Assembly (NCBI GenBank): GCA_025362325.1
Contig: JANYGO010000208.1
Location: 27,684-91,683, forward strand
Length of the DNA stretch: 64,000 nucleotides
Reading direction: 5' to 3'
Source: Cyanobacteriota bacterium
Lineage (GTDB): Bacteria; Cyanobacteriota; Cyanobacteriia; Cyanobacteriales; Microcoleaceae
This document shows positions 20,433 through 31,300 of the stretch, piece by piece. Every line of letters starts with the position of its first letter. Position 1 is the stretch's first letter. The notes under the pieces are model-generated. The model saw nothing but the letters and a program-made list of their open reading frames with translations. It was not told where the DNA came from and searched no databases. The translations under genes and the position numbers were made by a program.

Positions 20433-21269
20433 CTAGTTACCTGTTTCGTCTTCTGTTTCATTACCTAATTCAAGGGGCTTGCCATCTACCCAACTTTCAA
20501 CTTTTCGCTCTCCTTCTGGCGTGAGGAAGTATTGAGTCCCACTTGGTCGAAAATAGTTAGTATTTTTGGAGTTTGACATAGCTAGTTTAAATGCCTGTGA
20601 TGTTATTGATATTGTCTCAAACTTTTCTTTAAAAAATAAGTATGCTTGACTCGAACTTACAGCTTTAGCCTTCTCCAATTTGTGAATAATAATCCACAAA
20701 GAAACCATCGCATAGTCGCGTGCCTTCTTAATATCACGTACTTTAAGTTCGCCCATGTTGACATCTTCGCTCGCCCATTCCTTCACTTTATTCTTATCGT
20801 CATTGCTAAGTCGTGGTCTTTTCGTGCCTGAACTCGTGTTTCGTTCCCAATACTTATAGCCATCAACGTTATCATCTTTCATCATGACGATAATGCGCTT
20901 AACCTCTTTGTCTCCATCATGGTTTAGTTTGTAGCCACTTTCTATCTCATTTAAACACTTCCGCGTATGTTCATCTACATACTTGGTGAAGTTGGTGGGG
21001 TCAAGAACGCTTGCCTTTTTAGCAGCCGTCTTAAAGTGATCTTTCGACGGAACAGGCTTCCTAAAATAGCGATAGTAAGCATCGGCATAGAGCAGAATAA
21101 AATGTCTTTGTTGGTCAGCCCATGCATTACCTTTGAAGTCTTTTACTGTAGCTATCAGAAACTCGCCATCCACTTCAAAGTAAGGTGATTGCTCGTCATT
21201 TCCAGTTTGAGTATCCTCAACCTCATCAGCATTTGCTGGTAGTTGCGGAAGCTCTTTGCTTTCAGTCAA
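20433..21269 (-). CDS. Protein of unknown family with winged-helix-like C-terminus
   Basis: 278 aa ORF starting at TTG, overlapping the upstream zinc-ribbon gene by 8 nt; C-terminal FRPSGTQYFLTPEGERKVESW resembles a wHTH wing and helix. Confidence 0.55.
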   Translation of the reverse strand: MTESKELPQLPANADEVEDTQTGNDEQSPYFEVDGEFLIATVKDFKGNAWADQQRHFILLYADAYYRYFRKPVPSKDHFKTAAKKASVLDPTNFTKYVDEHTRKCLNEIESGYKLNHDGDKEVKRIIVMMKDDNVDGYKYWERNTSSGTKRPRLSNDDKNKVKEWASEDVNMGELKVRDIKKARDYAMVSLWIIIHKLEKAKAVSSSQAYLFFKEKFETISITSQAFKLAMSNSKNTNYFRPSGTQYFLTPEGERKVESWVDGKPLELGNETEDETGN

Positions 21270-21657
21270 TAGTATATACCGTTTTTCGTGCAGGAATAGT
21301 AGAACTTTTTTGGCTCGGTGCGTCGTACAATTTCTGCAATGGTCGTGGCATCATTTCTGCTCCAATAAATGGAGCGAGTTCACTCACAGCATGATCTGTT
21401 ACACTCAATTCGATATGTTCTTCATAGTTTTTACCATTTTGCTTGACATCACGAACATACTTATTTAGTTGTTTTGAAGACTCCTTAGTTGTCACAGCAA
21501 TGGCCTGACCACAGCCAAAGCATTTTCCTTTACCTGCAATCAACATTTTGTTACAATTAGGGTCAATACACTTTATCTGCAGTTCGCAAGCAATACAAAA
21601 GTTGTATTCTGAGGATGTTCCTGCACTACAATAAGGACAAGTAACTGTAGATGACAT
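21262..21657 (-). CDS. Double zinc-ribbon protein
   Basis: Four CxxC-type pairs: CPYC, CIAC, CIDPNC, CFGC; first gene of the 3-gene operon. Confidence 0.7.
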   Translation of the reverse strand: MSSTVTCPYCSAGTSSEYNFCIACELQIKCIDPNCNKMLIAGKGKCFGCGQAIAVTTKESSKQLNKYVRDVKQNGKNYEEHIELSVTDHAVSELAPFIGAEMMPRPLQKLYDAPSQKSSTIPARKTVYTID

Positions 21658-21870
21658 AAGCTATTTTTTTTTTACTTGTATTACACTGTAGCATATTTTT
21701 ATTTTCGATACAATATCAAATATAAATTTAATTAATTTGAAATTTTCAATTTAAGTTTTTTATTAGGTAAATTGACAATAAAAAATTAGGAGCAACTATT
21801 GCTCCTGTAGAATTAGGGAATTACCGTTTGAGGGGGCGGGCCCTAAAGCCCGCCCCATCAATCAATCGAC

Positions 21871-23574
<1,704 letters not shown>

Positions 23575-23604
23575 TCATTAGTTTTTTTGCGTTACTCGCT
23601 TTAA

Positions 23605-23645
23605 ACTAATGACTGATGACTAATGACTAATGACTAATGATTAAT
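23605..23645. repeat. Heptameric short tandem repeat (TAATGAC)n inside the groES-groEL spacer
   Basis: aactaatgactgatgactaatgactaatgactaatgatt. Confidence 0.8.
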
Positions 23646-23956
23646 TAGTTAACGATCGCCAAAATATCTTTTTCGGCAAGCAAGACGTATTCGTCGGTGC
23701 CGAGTTTGATGTCGGTGCCGGCGTACTTCGAGTAGAGAACTTTGTCGCCGACTTTGACTTCCATTTCCACGCGCTGACCATCGTCATTACGCTTGCCGGG
23801 GCCTACAGCCGCGACTTCGCCTACTTGGGGCTTTTCCTTAGCTGTGTCGGGGAGAAGGATGCCGCCGGCGGTTTTTTCTTCGCTAGCGCTTACTTTTACG
23901 AACACGCGCTCGCCTAATGGTTTAACGGTAGAAACACTCAGTGATACTGCTGCCAT
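23645..23956 (-). CDS. groES: Co-chaperonin GroES
   Basis: [45 protein letters not shown]. Confidence 0.99.
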   Translation of the reverse strand: MAAVSLSVSTVKPLGERVFVKVSASEEKTAGGILLPDTAKEKPQVGEVAAVGPGKRNDDGQRVEMEVKVGDKVLYSKYAGTDIKLGTDEYVLLAEKDILAIVN

Positions 23957-24042
23957 AAATAAATCTCCAGATTACAGTTCCTAGTCATTGGGCTGTCAGT
24001 GGTCGCTATCAAAGCAACAGCCGACTGCTTACAACTGACATA

Positions 24043-24069
24043 TTAGCACTCTCGACTCCTGAGTGCTAA
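24043..24069. promoter_or_regulatory. CIRCE operator (HrcA binding site) upstream of groES
   Basis: Perfect TTAGCACTC-N9-GAGTGCTAA. Confidence 0.96.
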
Positions 24070-24219
24070 TTTAGCTTCCTTCAGGGGCGATCGCAACTTA
24101 CCTGTCTGTACGGGTTCCCGAACCGAGAATGACTGGAAGGGGCTCAAAGGGGGACAGGGAGAGGGGGAGAGTCGGAGAGTGGTGATGACTTTCGATCGCT
24201 AATTAATTACTGTTGACGA

Positions 24220-24657
24220 ATGAATACAATGTCTGAACAGAACAACGATGAATCTTGCAGCCAAGGCTTGAGAGCTTGCGTCGCCAGCCTGGGAATCGAT
24301 CGAATCGATCGACATATTTTTATCTGCGCCGACCAAACCGTACCCAAGTGTTGCGATCGAGAAACCAGTCTGGTGGCTTGGAATTACTTAAAAAAACGCT
24401 TGCAAGAATTGGGGTTGGACAAGCCAAAAGCCGATCGGCCCAGCTGCGTTTTTCGGACGAAAGCCAACTGCCTGCGAGTGTGCGCGTCTGGCCCGATTAT
24501 GGTAGTCTATCCTGACGGAGTGTGGTACCGCGACGTTACGCCCCCCGTCATTGAGAGAATTATTCAGGAACATCTCATCGGCTCCAAGGTGGTTGAAGAA
24601 TACGCTTTTTTAACTCATCCTTTGCCGCAGCCAGCCAGCGGGGAACCAGATATTTAA
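24220..24657 (+). CDS. (2Fe-2S) thioredoxin-like ferredoxin family protein
   Basis: [50 protein letters not shown]. Confidence 0.9.
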   Translation: MNTMSEQNNDESCSQGLRACVASLGIDRIDRHIFICADQTVPKCCDRETSLVAWNYLKKRLQELGLDKPKADRPSCVFRTKANCLRVCASGPIMVVYPDGVWYRDVTPPVIERIIQEHLIGSKVVEEYAFLTHPLPQPASGEPDI

Positions 24658-25366
24658 CTGCTGTGCTGTCAAAAAGTACAGCGCGATAAGTAAGGTGTTA
24701 AGTTTAATGGTGTGAATTTGAAGGCGCGGCTGCACCTGGGTGGCGATCGAACAACTGTAGTTTCTGGCTGGTCTATGGTAGTACGGATGGTGGCTGTGGT
24801 TTTTTGAGGAGGTGCATTTGTGAAGTTCGAGCGATCGTGCGGCAACATTTTTGCCAAAAGTTTCTCAGTAGCGGACATCAAGTAGTTTGCCAAACTACAC
24901 TATAAGTAGTTAAATACGTAAGTAGGGAGTCTTTAAATTTTTCTATATCAAAAGTACCAATTAAAACCGGGGCATCAACCTGCAATTGAACATGTCCAGA
25001 TTAAATATCTCACACCTGGCCCTCCGAGCGGGTGTCTCCCACAAGTCAAAGGCTGACAAAATCATCCATGACAAGTTACTCGGGAGTTAATTTTTGTTAA
25101 CTTAAGCTCGATCGTCAGGATTAATTGGGCGATCGCTCGTCCATCGCAGGTTTTGACAAAAGTTCCTAGTGGCAAGGCATTTACCAACTTTCGTCCGATA
25201 GCTGCCAAAGGAAGCGGTAACACCCGCCCCGCTTTCCCCTCAGCGCCACAGCATCACTCGCTAACAGCCGTCCGCCATCAAGCGGGCGTTGGTACTAGCG
25301 GGGGACGCCCAAAACCAACAAGAGTCAAAACAAGAAATTGTGCGGGGTAGTGTAGCGGGAACAAAC

Positions 25367-26011
25367 ATGAAGGACAATTCAGGAGACCAAAAACGGCTGA
25401 TGCTGGTTGACGACGACCCGAACTTAATCTTGCTAGTCAAAGATTACTTGGAGTTTCGGGGTTACAACGTCATTACAGCAGAAAACGGCAGACACGCTCT
25501 AGAAAAACTAGAACACGAAGTCCCCGACTTGATCATCTGCGATGTGATGATGCCGGAAATGGACGGGTACACTTTAGTCAAGCACATCAGAGAAGACCCG
25601 CGCACGAGCTGGATTCCGGTTCTTTTCTTGTCCGCCAAAGGTCAAAGTTCCGATCGAGTAAAAGGGTTGAGCACTGGGGCTGATGTTTATATAGTCAAGC
25701 CTTTTGAGCCCGAAGAATTGGTAGCGCAAGTAGAATCTTCTCTGAAAGCAGCATCGCGCTTGATTCGCCACTCAAATCCAGGTATTGAGAGCGGCCCCAA
25801 AATTAAGGCGCGCCGCAATGTCGAATTGACTCCCACTGAATTAAAGGTGGTACAGTTGCTAGCGCAGGGTATGGCAAACCGCCAGATCGCAGACGTGATG
25901 AATGTCAGCCAGCGGACTATCGAGAGCCACGTCAGCAATATGCTGGGCAAAACAGGTCTGCACAACCGCACAGAGTTAGCTCGCTGGGCCCTTGAAAGCA
26001 AAAAAGCTTGA
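25367..26011 (+). CDS. LuxR-type (NarL family) response regulator
   Basis: Receiver domain (LVDDDPN, CDVMMPEMDGY, KPFEPEEL) plus LTPTELKVVQLLAQGMANRQIADVMNVSQRTIESHVSNMLGK HTH; ATG at 25367 preferred. Confidence 0.92.
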   Translation: MKDNSGDQKRLMLVDDDPNLILLVKDYLEFRGYNVITAENGRHALEKLEHEVPDLIICDVMMPEMDGYTLVKHIREDPRTSWIPVLFLSAKGQSSDRVKGLSTGADVYIVKPFEPEELVAQVESSLKAASRLIRHSNPGIESGPKIKARRNVELTPTELKVVQLLAQGMANRQIADVMNVSQRTIESHVSNMLGKTGLHNRTELARWALESKKA

Positions 26012-26333
26012 TCTCGGGGGCCCTCTGCTTTGAAATCAGGAGGGCACTCTTGTACTGCAAGGCACTTGGGAAGGCATGGCGGCGGTAGTTTGAAGCCCCA
26101 TTAACCTTGACACCGCAGCCGCATTGAGTTACTGGGCTTATGGTTGGTGAGGGCAATCGCGATAGACGAATGCCAGCAGCCTTAAAAGAACCCTCTGGCG
26201 GTAGAGCCGAAAATATGAAATACTGGGGGGATGGAGTTTTCTGAAGTCTAATCTATTGCCTCAGTTAGCTCCATGTTGCTAAAATGTGATATTTAGATTA
26301 ACTTCTTTCTACAATTATTAGGTCTAAGTTTCT

Positions 26334-26855
26334 ATGACAAACTTAATGAACCGCCTTTCTATTTTTGTGGACGGGAATAATATGTTCTACGCTCAACAAA
26401 AGAACGGCTGGTTTTTTGATCCTCGCAGGGTGCTCGAATATTTCAAAACTTCGCAGCCGAATGTCATCTTGATCAATGCTTTCTGGTACACGGGTTTGAA
26501 AGATCCCCAAGATCAAAGGGGATTTCGAGATGCTTTGATCAGTCTGGGTTACACGGTTCGCACGAAAATTCTTAAGGAATATTACGATGATGCTTCGGGC
26601 AGATATTCTCAAAAGGCTAATCTAGACATCGAGATTGTGGTTGATATGTTTAATACGGTGGATCAGTACGACCAAGTTGTGCTGTTTAGCGGGGATGGGG
26701 ATTTTGAGCGGGCTATTGAGCTGCTGCGATCGAAAAATACTCATATTACTGTGGTATCCACCGAAGGAATGATTGCTAGAGAATTGCGAAATGCTACAGA
26801 TAGGTATATCGACCTAAATGAAATTCGCGAACATATCGAGAAGATGGATTATTAG
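26334..26855 (+). CDS. NYN domain (LabA/DUF88-like) protein
   Basis: LSIFVDGNNMFYAQQKNGW, VDMFNTVDQYDQVVLFSGDGDFERAIELLRSKNTHITVVS. Confidence 0.88.
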   Translation: MTNLMNRLSIFVDGNNMFYAQQKNGWFFDPRRVLEYFKTSQPNVILINAFWYTGLKDPQDQRGFRDALISLGYTVRTKILKEYYDDASGRYSQKANLDIEIVVDMFNTVDQYDQVVLFSGDGDFERAIELLRSKNTHITVVSTEGMIARELRNATDRYIDLNEIREHIEKMDY

Positions 26856-26856
26856 T

Positions 26857-26902
26857 CAGTTGACAGTTGACCGCTCGACAGTTGACCGCTCGACAGTTGA
26901 CA
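26857..26902. repeat. CAGTTGACCGCTCGA / CAGTTGA tandem repeat
   Basis: cagttgacagttgaccgctcgacagttgaccgctcgacagttgacag. Confidence 0.85.
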
Positions 26903-26929
26903 GGGAAGTAGTCCGATTTCATTAATCAT

Positions 26930-26977
26930 TAGTCATTAGTCATTAGTCATTAGTCAGCAGTCATTAGTCAGTAGTTA
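26930..26977. repeat. Heptameric short tandem repeat (CATTAGT)n
   Basis: attaatcattagtcattagtcattagtcattagtcagcagtcattagtcag. Confidence 0.85.
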
Positions 26978-27091
26978 TGGGTTGTTAATTATTAATTATT
27001 CGTTATTGGCGCGAAACATGGGACTGGTGACTGGGGGCTAATTGCTCAGAACAGCGGACAAGTAAAAATCAGGAAAACACTTTTTAGAGCT

Positions 27092-28714
27092 ATGAAAACT
27101 CAACCAAGTCAAGACCGGATTATTATTTTCGATACGACTTTGCGGGACGGAGAACAATCTCCGGGTGCATCTCTGAATGTCGATGAAAAGCTAACTATTG
27201 CTCGCCAGTTAGCGAGATTGGGCGTGGATGTGATTGAAGCGGGTTTCCCTTTCACCAGCACGGGAGATTTTGAGGCTGTCCAAAAAATAGCCCGATCGGT
27301 TGGCACGGAAAATGGACCGACAATTTGCGGTTTGGCAAGGGCGAGAAAGCCGGATATCAAAACAGCAGCCGAAGCTCTGAAACCAGCGGTAAATTCGCGA
27401 ATTCATACGTTTCTGGCTACGTCTGACATTCACTTAGAATATAAGCTGAAAAAGACGCGGGCTGAGATTCTGGAAATTGTGCCGGAAATGGTGGCTTACG
27501 CTAAGTCTTTTGTGGATGATGTGGAGTTTTCGCCGGAAGATGCTTGTCGTTCGGAACCGGAGTTTTTGTATCAGGTTTTGGAACGGGCGATCGCAGCGGG
27601 GGCAACTACTGTTAATATTCCTGATACTGTGGGCTACACGACTCCGAGTGAGTTTGGGGCTTTGATTCGGGGAATTAAGGAAAATGTGCCGAATATCGAT
27701 CGCGCAATTATTTCGGTTCACGGTCACAATGACTTAGGATTGGCTGTTGCTAACTTTTTGGAAGCTGTGAAAAATGGCGCCAGACAGTTAGAATGCACGA
27801 TTAATGGCATTGGCGAACGGGCGGGAAATGCTGCGTTGGAAGAGTTGGTAATGGCGCTTTACGTGCGGCGCCAATATTTTAATCCGTTCTTGGGCCGGCC
27901 TGCGGATTCTGACGAACCTCTGACGAATATTGATTCGCGCCAAATTTATAAAACTTCCCGCTTAGTTTCTAATTTAACGGGGATGTTGGTGCAACCAAAT
28001 AAGGCGATTGTTGGTGCAAATGCTTTCGCCCACGAGTCGGGAATTCACCAAGACGGGGTGCTGAAAAATAAGCTGACATACGAGATTATGGACGCTGAGT
28101 CGATCGGCTTAACGGAAAATCAAATCGTACTAGGCAAATTATCCGGCCGCCATGCTTTTCACACTCGCTTGAAAGAGTTGGGTTTTGAAATGGCTGATGA
28201 TGAGCTAAATAAGGCTTTTGTCAAGTTTAAGGATTTGGCGGACAAGAAAAAAGAGATTACGGATTGGGATTTAGAGGCGATCGCCAATAACGAAGTCCAC
28301 CAAGCGCCGGAACTGTTCCGGTTAGAATTGGTGCAGGTTTCCTGTGGCGACAAATCTCGCCCGACAGCAACCGTCACGGTGCGGACTCCGGCGGGCGAAG
28401 AATTGACCGATGCTGCGATCGGCACTGGCCCAGTAGATGCAATTTACCGGGCAATTAACCGCGTGGTAAACGTACCAAATGAGTTGATCGAGTTTTCTGT
28501 ACAGTCGGTAACTGCGGGAATTGATGCGATCGGCGAAGTGACAATTCGCTTGCGCCACGAAGGCAAAGTATTTTCCGGCCACTCAGCAAATACTGATATC
28601 ATCGTAGCCTCCGCAGAAGCTTACATCAGCGCCCTAAATCGCCTTTACGTCGCCTTGCAGCAGGAATCTGTCGCTGAAAAAAAATCAAAAGTTGCAACAG
28701 CAGCTCAGTCTTAA
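27092..28714 (+). CDS. leuA: 2-isopropylmalate synthase
   Basis: [59 protein letters not shown]. Confidence 0.97.
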   Translation: MKTQPSQDRIIIFDTTLRDGEQSPGASLNVDEKLTIARQLARLGVDVIEAGFPFTSTGDFEAVQKIARSVGTENGPTICGLARARKPDIKTAAEALKPAVNSRIHTFLATSDIHLEYKLKKTRAEILEIVPEMVAYAKSFVDDVEFSPEDACRSEPEFLYQVLERAIAAGATTVNIPDTVGYTTPSEFGALIRGIKENVPNIDRAIISVHGHNDLGLAVANFLEAVKNGARQLECTINGIGERAGNAALEELVMALYVRRQYFNPFLGRPADSDEPLTNIDSRQIYKTSRLVSNLTGMLVQPNKAIVGANAFAHESGIHQDGVLKNKLTYEIMDAESIGLTENQIVLGKLSGRHAFHTRLKELGFEMADDELNKAFVKFKDLADKKKEITDWDLEAIANNEVHQAPELFRLELVQVSCGDKSRPTATVTVRTPAGEELTDAAIGTGPVDAIYRAINRVVNVPNELIEFSVQSVTAGIDAIGEVTIRLRHEGKVFSGHSANTDIIVASAEAYISALNRLYVALQQESVAEKKSKVATAAQS

Positions 28715-28802
28715 ATTGCCAATTCTTTACCAGTTTTCAGTTGATTTGTAGGGCGGGCATTGCTCGCCCTACTGCTGTAAGAGTACCGGGAAATGAGGGA
28801 TA

Positions 28803-29501
28803 ATGGGCAAATTTTGGATGTATTTATTGTTGTCGATCGCAGCAATTTTGAGTTGGGCTTTAGTTGCAGTGCCAGATGCTGCTAATGCTCAGAGCGAACC
28901 TCTACCTACTCCACAGACTGTGACGACAACTGAGCCAAATCCAATAGTCAAACCCACTGACTGGGCTTACATAACTTTGAAACTCGTAGCATCAAAATTT
29001 AACTGCACCTTCACACCGAATCTTTGGTCAACTTATTTTATATCCAACGTAGAGATAACACGTTACGAATTTGCACAGGTTTTATCGGAATGTTTAAATA
29101 ATGTAAGTCAACTTCTACGCACACAGGAGGAAATAACAAAAATTATCAGCAAGCAAGAATTAGCAGCTTTACAAAAACTGCAAGAAGAATTTTGGGCGGA
29201 ACTTGCCTCCATGAGATTTCTTGAGGCAATTCAGTCGCCGATATCCATTCAACCGAACGAGCCTATTTACAAACACCTACAGTTAATGATACACGAATAC
29301 GGCTGCGTTCCAGAAACGAGAAATAGCAGTTACGATCTTGGCAACACAGAATTGAAGGAAGCAGAATTTGTAGAAATTTTCAACGGTTGTTTGCGGCGAG
29401 TTAATCAATTGGCGATATCTGGTACAAAACAGTGGACGCGAGCCGAATTAGAACCTCTGGCTAAACTGAATAGAGAATTTTATTACAGGCGTATTCGATA
29501 A
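28803..29501 (+). CDS. Secreted SLH-domain-like protein
   Basis: Signal peptide; 'PTDWAYITLKLVASKFNC...ITRYEFAQVLSECLNNV' resembles an S-layer homology domain, with a second degenerate copy. Confidence 0.65.
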   Translation: MGKFWMYLLLSIAAILSWALVAVPDAANAQSEPLPTPQTVTTTEPNPIVKPTDWAYITLKLVASKFNCTFTPNLWSTYFISNVEITRYEFAQVLSECLNNVSQLLRTQEEITKIISKQELAALQKLQEEFWAELASMRFLEAIQSPISIQPNEPIYKHLQLMIHEYGCVPETRNSSYDLGNTELKEAEFVEIFNGCLRRVNQLAISGTKQWTRAELEPLAKLNREFYYRRIR

Positions 29502-29584
29502 TACAAAAATTTGCAGCCAGAAGACATGAATAAGTTGCCAACTAATTCCCGTCAATCAAACACACACAACAAATAGTCAATAAA

Positions 29585-30385
29585 ATGCAAGATGAAACCT
29601 TAAAAAAAGAGCGAGAATTCCACGACGCTTGGGCATCTACGATTGATGTTGACGGTATTCGAGTTAATGATTACTTTGAAGCTTGCACTGCCCCCGAAAA
29701 TAGATTTATCCTCAAACAAATGGGCGATATCACAGGTAAACGCCTGTTAGATTTAGGCTGCGGGGCGGGAGAAAACAGCGTTTATTTTGCGAAAAAAGGC
29801 GCGCATTGTGTAGCGGCTGACTATTCTCAGGGCATGGTAGATGTGGCGCTGAAATTGGCAGAAAAAAACGGTGTCACAATAGAAGGTTGCACAGTCAATG
29901 CAATGGCGCTAGATTTCCCGGACAACAGTTTTGATATTGTTTACGCTTCTAATTTGCTGCACCATTTGCCGGAACCAGAAAAAGCAATTCGCGAAATGTA
30001 CCGCGTGCTAAAACCGGGCGGCAAAGCTTGTTTTTGGGACCCGATGAAGCACAATCCGGTGATTAATGTTTACCGCAGAATGGCTACTGAGGTGCGGACT
30101 GAGGATGAAACTCCTTTGGATATTAATATTGTCAAGTTTGTCGAGTCTTTGTTTTCCGAGACGGCTTACGATACGTTTTGGCTGACCTCGCTGTGGATTT
30201 TTTTACGCTTTTATTTGATCGAAAAAGTCCATCCGAATGATGAGCGTTATTGGAAGAAGATTATTCTTGAAGAAGAGAGATTGAAGCCGGAATACTCTCG
30301 ATTGGAAACGTTGGATGGGTTTTTGAAGAAGTTGCCTTTGATGAAGCGGTTGGCTTGGAATTTGGCTGTGGTAGCAACGAAGTAG
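29585..30385 (+). CDS. Class I SAM-dependent methyltransferase
   Basis: RLLDLGCGAGENSVYFAKKGAHCVAADYSQGMVDVA, NLLHHLPEPEKAIREMYRVLKPGGKA. Confidence 0.92.
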   Translation: MQDETLKKEREFHDAWASTIDVDGIRVNDYFEACTAPENRFILKQMGDITGKRLLDLGCGAGENSVYFAKKGAHCVAADYSQGMVDVALKLAEKNGVTIEGCTVNAMALDFPDNSFDIVYASNLLHHLPEPEKAIREMYRVLKPGGKACFWDPMKHNPVINVYRRMATEVRTEDETPLDINIVKFVESLFSETAYDTFWLTSLWIFLRFYLIEKVHPNDERYWKKIILEEERLKPEYSRLETLDGFLKKLPLMKRLAWNLAVVATK

Positions 30386-30431
30386 TTAAAAGAAGTACAA
30401 TAAGTCAAAGCATTTAATTAAGAGGCTAATT

Positions 30432-30749
30432 ATGCCAGAAACTATTACTGCTGTCTACGAAAACGGGGTTTTTCGTCCCCTGAGCCCTTTGTCATTGAAT
30501 GATGGGGAAACTGTGCAGATCACAATTGTAGCGGAAGTTTCGCAGGAAGAAGTCAAGGGCGATCGCGAAAAGGCGATTAAGTTGATGGATGTACGAGGAT
30601 TGATGCGTTTACCAAATAAGCAGGGTAAGCTCGATCGAGCAGAATTAGCACGCCGCGAACAGAAATGGCGCGAATTGATGAAAAAAATGGAACCGCTACC
30701 AGGTAAGCCTCTGTCAGAAATCATTATCGAGGATCGTGGCCCGTGGTAA
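30432..30749 (+). CDS. DUF104-type antitoxin
   Basis: MPETITAVYENGVFRPLSPLSLNDGETVQITI is typical of the antitoxin family; overlaps the downstream PIN gene by 7 nt. Confidence 0.85.
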   Translation: MPETITAVYENGVFRPLSPLSLNDGETVQITIVAEVSQEEVKGDREKAIKLMDVRGLMRLPNKQGKLDRAELARREQKWRELMKKMEPLPGKPLSEIIIEDRGPW

Positions 30750-31213
30750 ATGCTTATTTTTTCGATACTAGCGCTTTAGTCAAACGGTACGTGCCTGAAA
30801 TAGGCAGTGACTGGATTTTATCGATTACGGATCCTGCTACAAACAGTGATTTAGTTATTAGCCAGATTACTTGGGTGGAGTTACACAGCGCTTTTGCACG
30901 CCGTCTGCGGGATGGAAGTTTGTCTGCGGAGCGCTTTGATTTAATTGTGCAAAAAGTTAGGGAGGATTTTGAAAATGAATACCGAGTCATAGATGTCGAT
31001 CCAACTGTGATAAAAACAGCCGCCGAATTGGTGATGCAACATCCGCTGCGGGCTTATGATGCTGTACAGTTGGCGTCGGCTTTGCGCTTTCAATCTACTA
31101 CTCTCCTTTCGCAGCCAGATACTCGACTGTTTTTTGTTTCGGCGGACAACCGATTGCTGGATATTGCTCCGTCGGAAGGTTTGGCGTTCGACAATCCTAA
31201 TAATTATCCGTAA
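30743..31213 (+). CDS. Type II toxin, PIN domain (VapC-like)
   Basis: YFFDTSALVKRYVPE, TWVELHSAF, RAYDAVQLASAL, FVSADNRLLDIA; conserved PIN acidic residues; GTG start. Confidence 0.9.
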   Translation: MVNAYFFDTSALVKRYVPEIGSDWILSITDPATNSDLVISQITWVELHSAFARRLRDGSLSAERFDLIVQKVREDFENEYRVIDVDPTVIKTAAELVMQHPLRAYDAVQLASALRFQSTTLLSQPDTRLFFVSADNRLLDIAPSEGLAFDNPNNYP

Positions 31214-31219
31214 TCAAAT

Positions 31220-31279
31220 GGTTTGTAGTGAGGACTAAAGTCCTCCGATAGATGCGGACTGAAGTCCGCACTACGAACC
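31220..31279. repeat. Dumbbell inverted-repeat element (family A)
   Basis: GGTTTGTAGTGAGGACTAAAGTCCTCCGATAGATGCGGACTGAAGTCCGCACTACGAACC. Confidence 0.85.
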
Positions 31280-31300
31280 TATATTGCTGGGGTGGTTATT

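Noticed and set aside
24900-25290. Possible tRNA or ncRNA in the long intergenic region before the response regulator
   Set aside because: No cloverleaf, anticodon arm or TTCGANTC-type T-loop could be recognised; no support beyond length
26020-26045. Rho-independent terminator GCCCTC...GAGGGC after the response regulator
   Set aside because: Stem is short and not followed by a T tract, so not supported as a terminator
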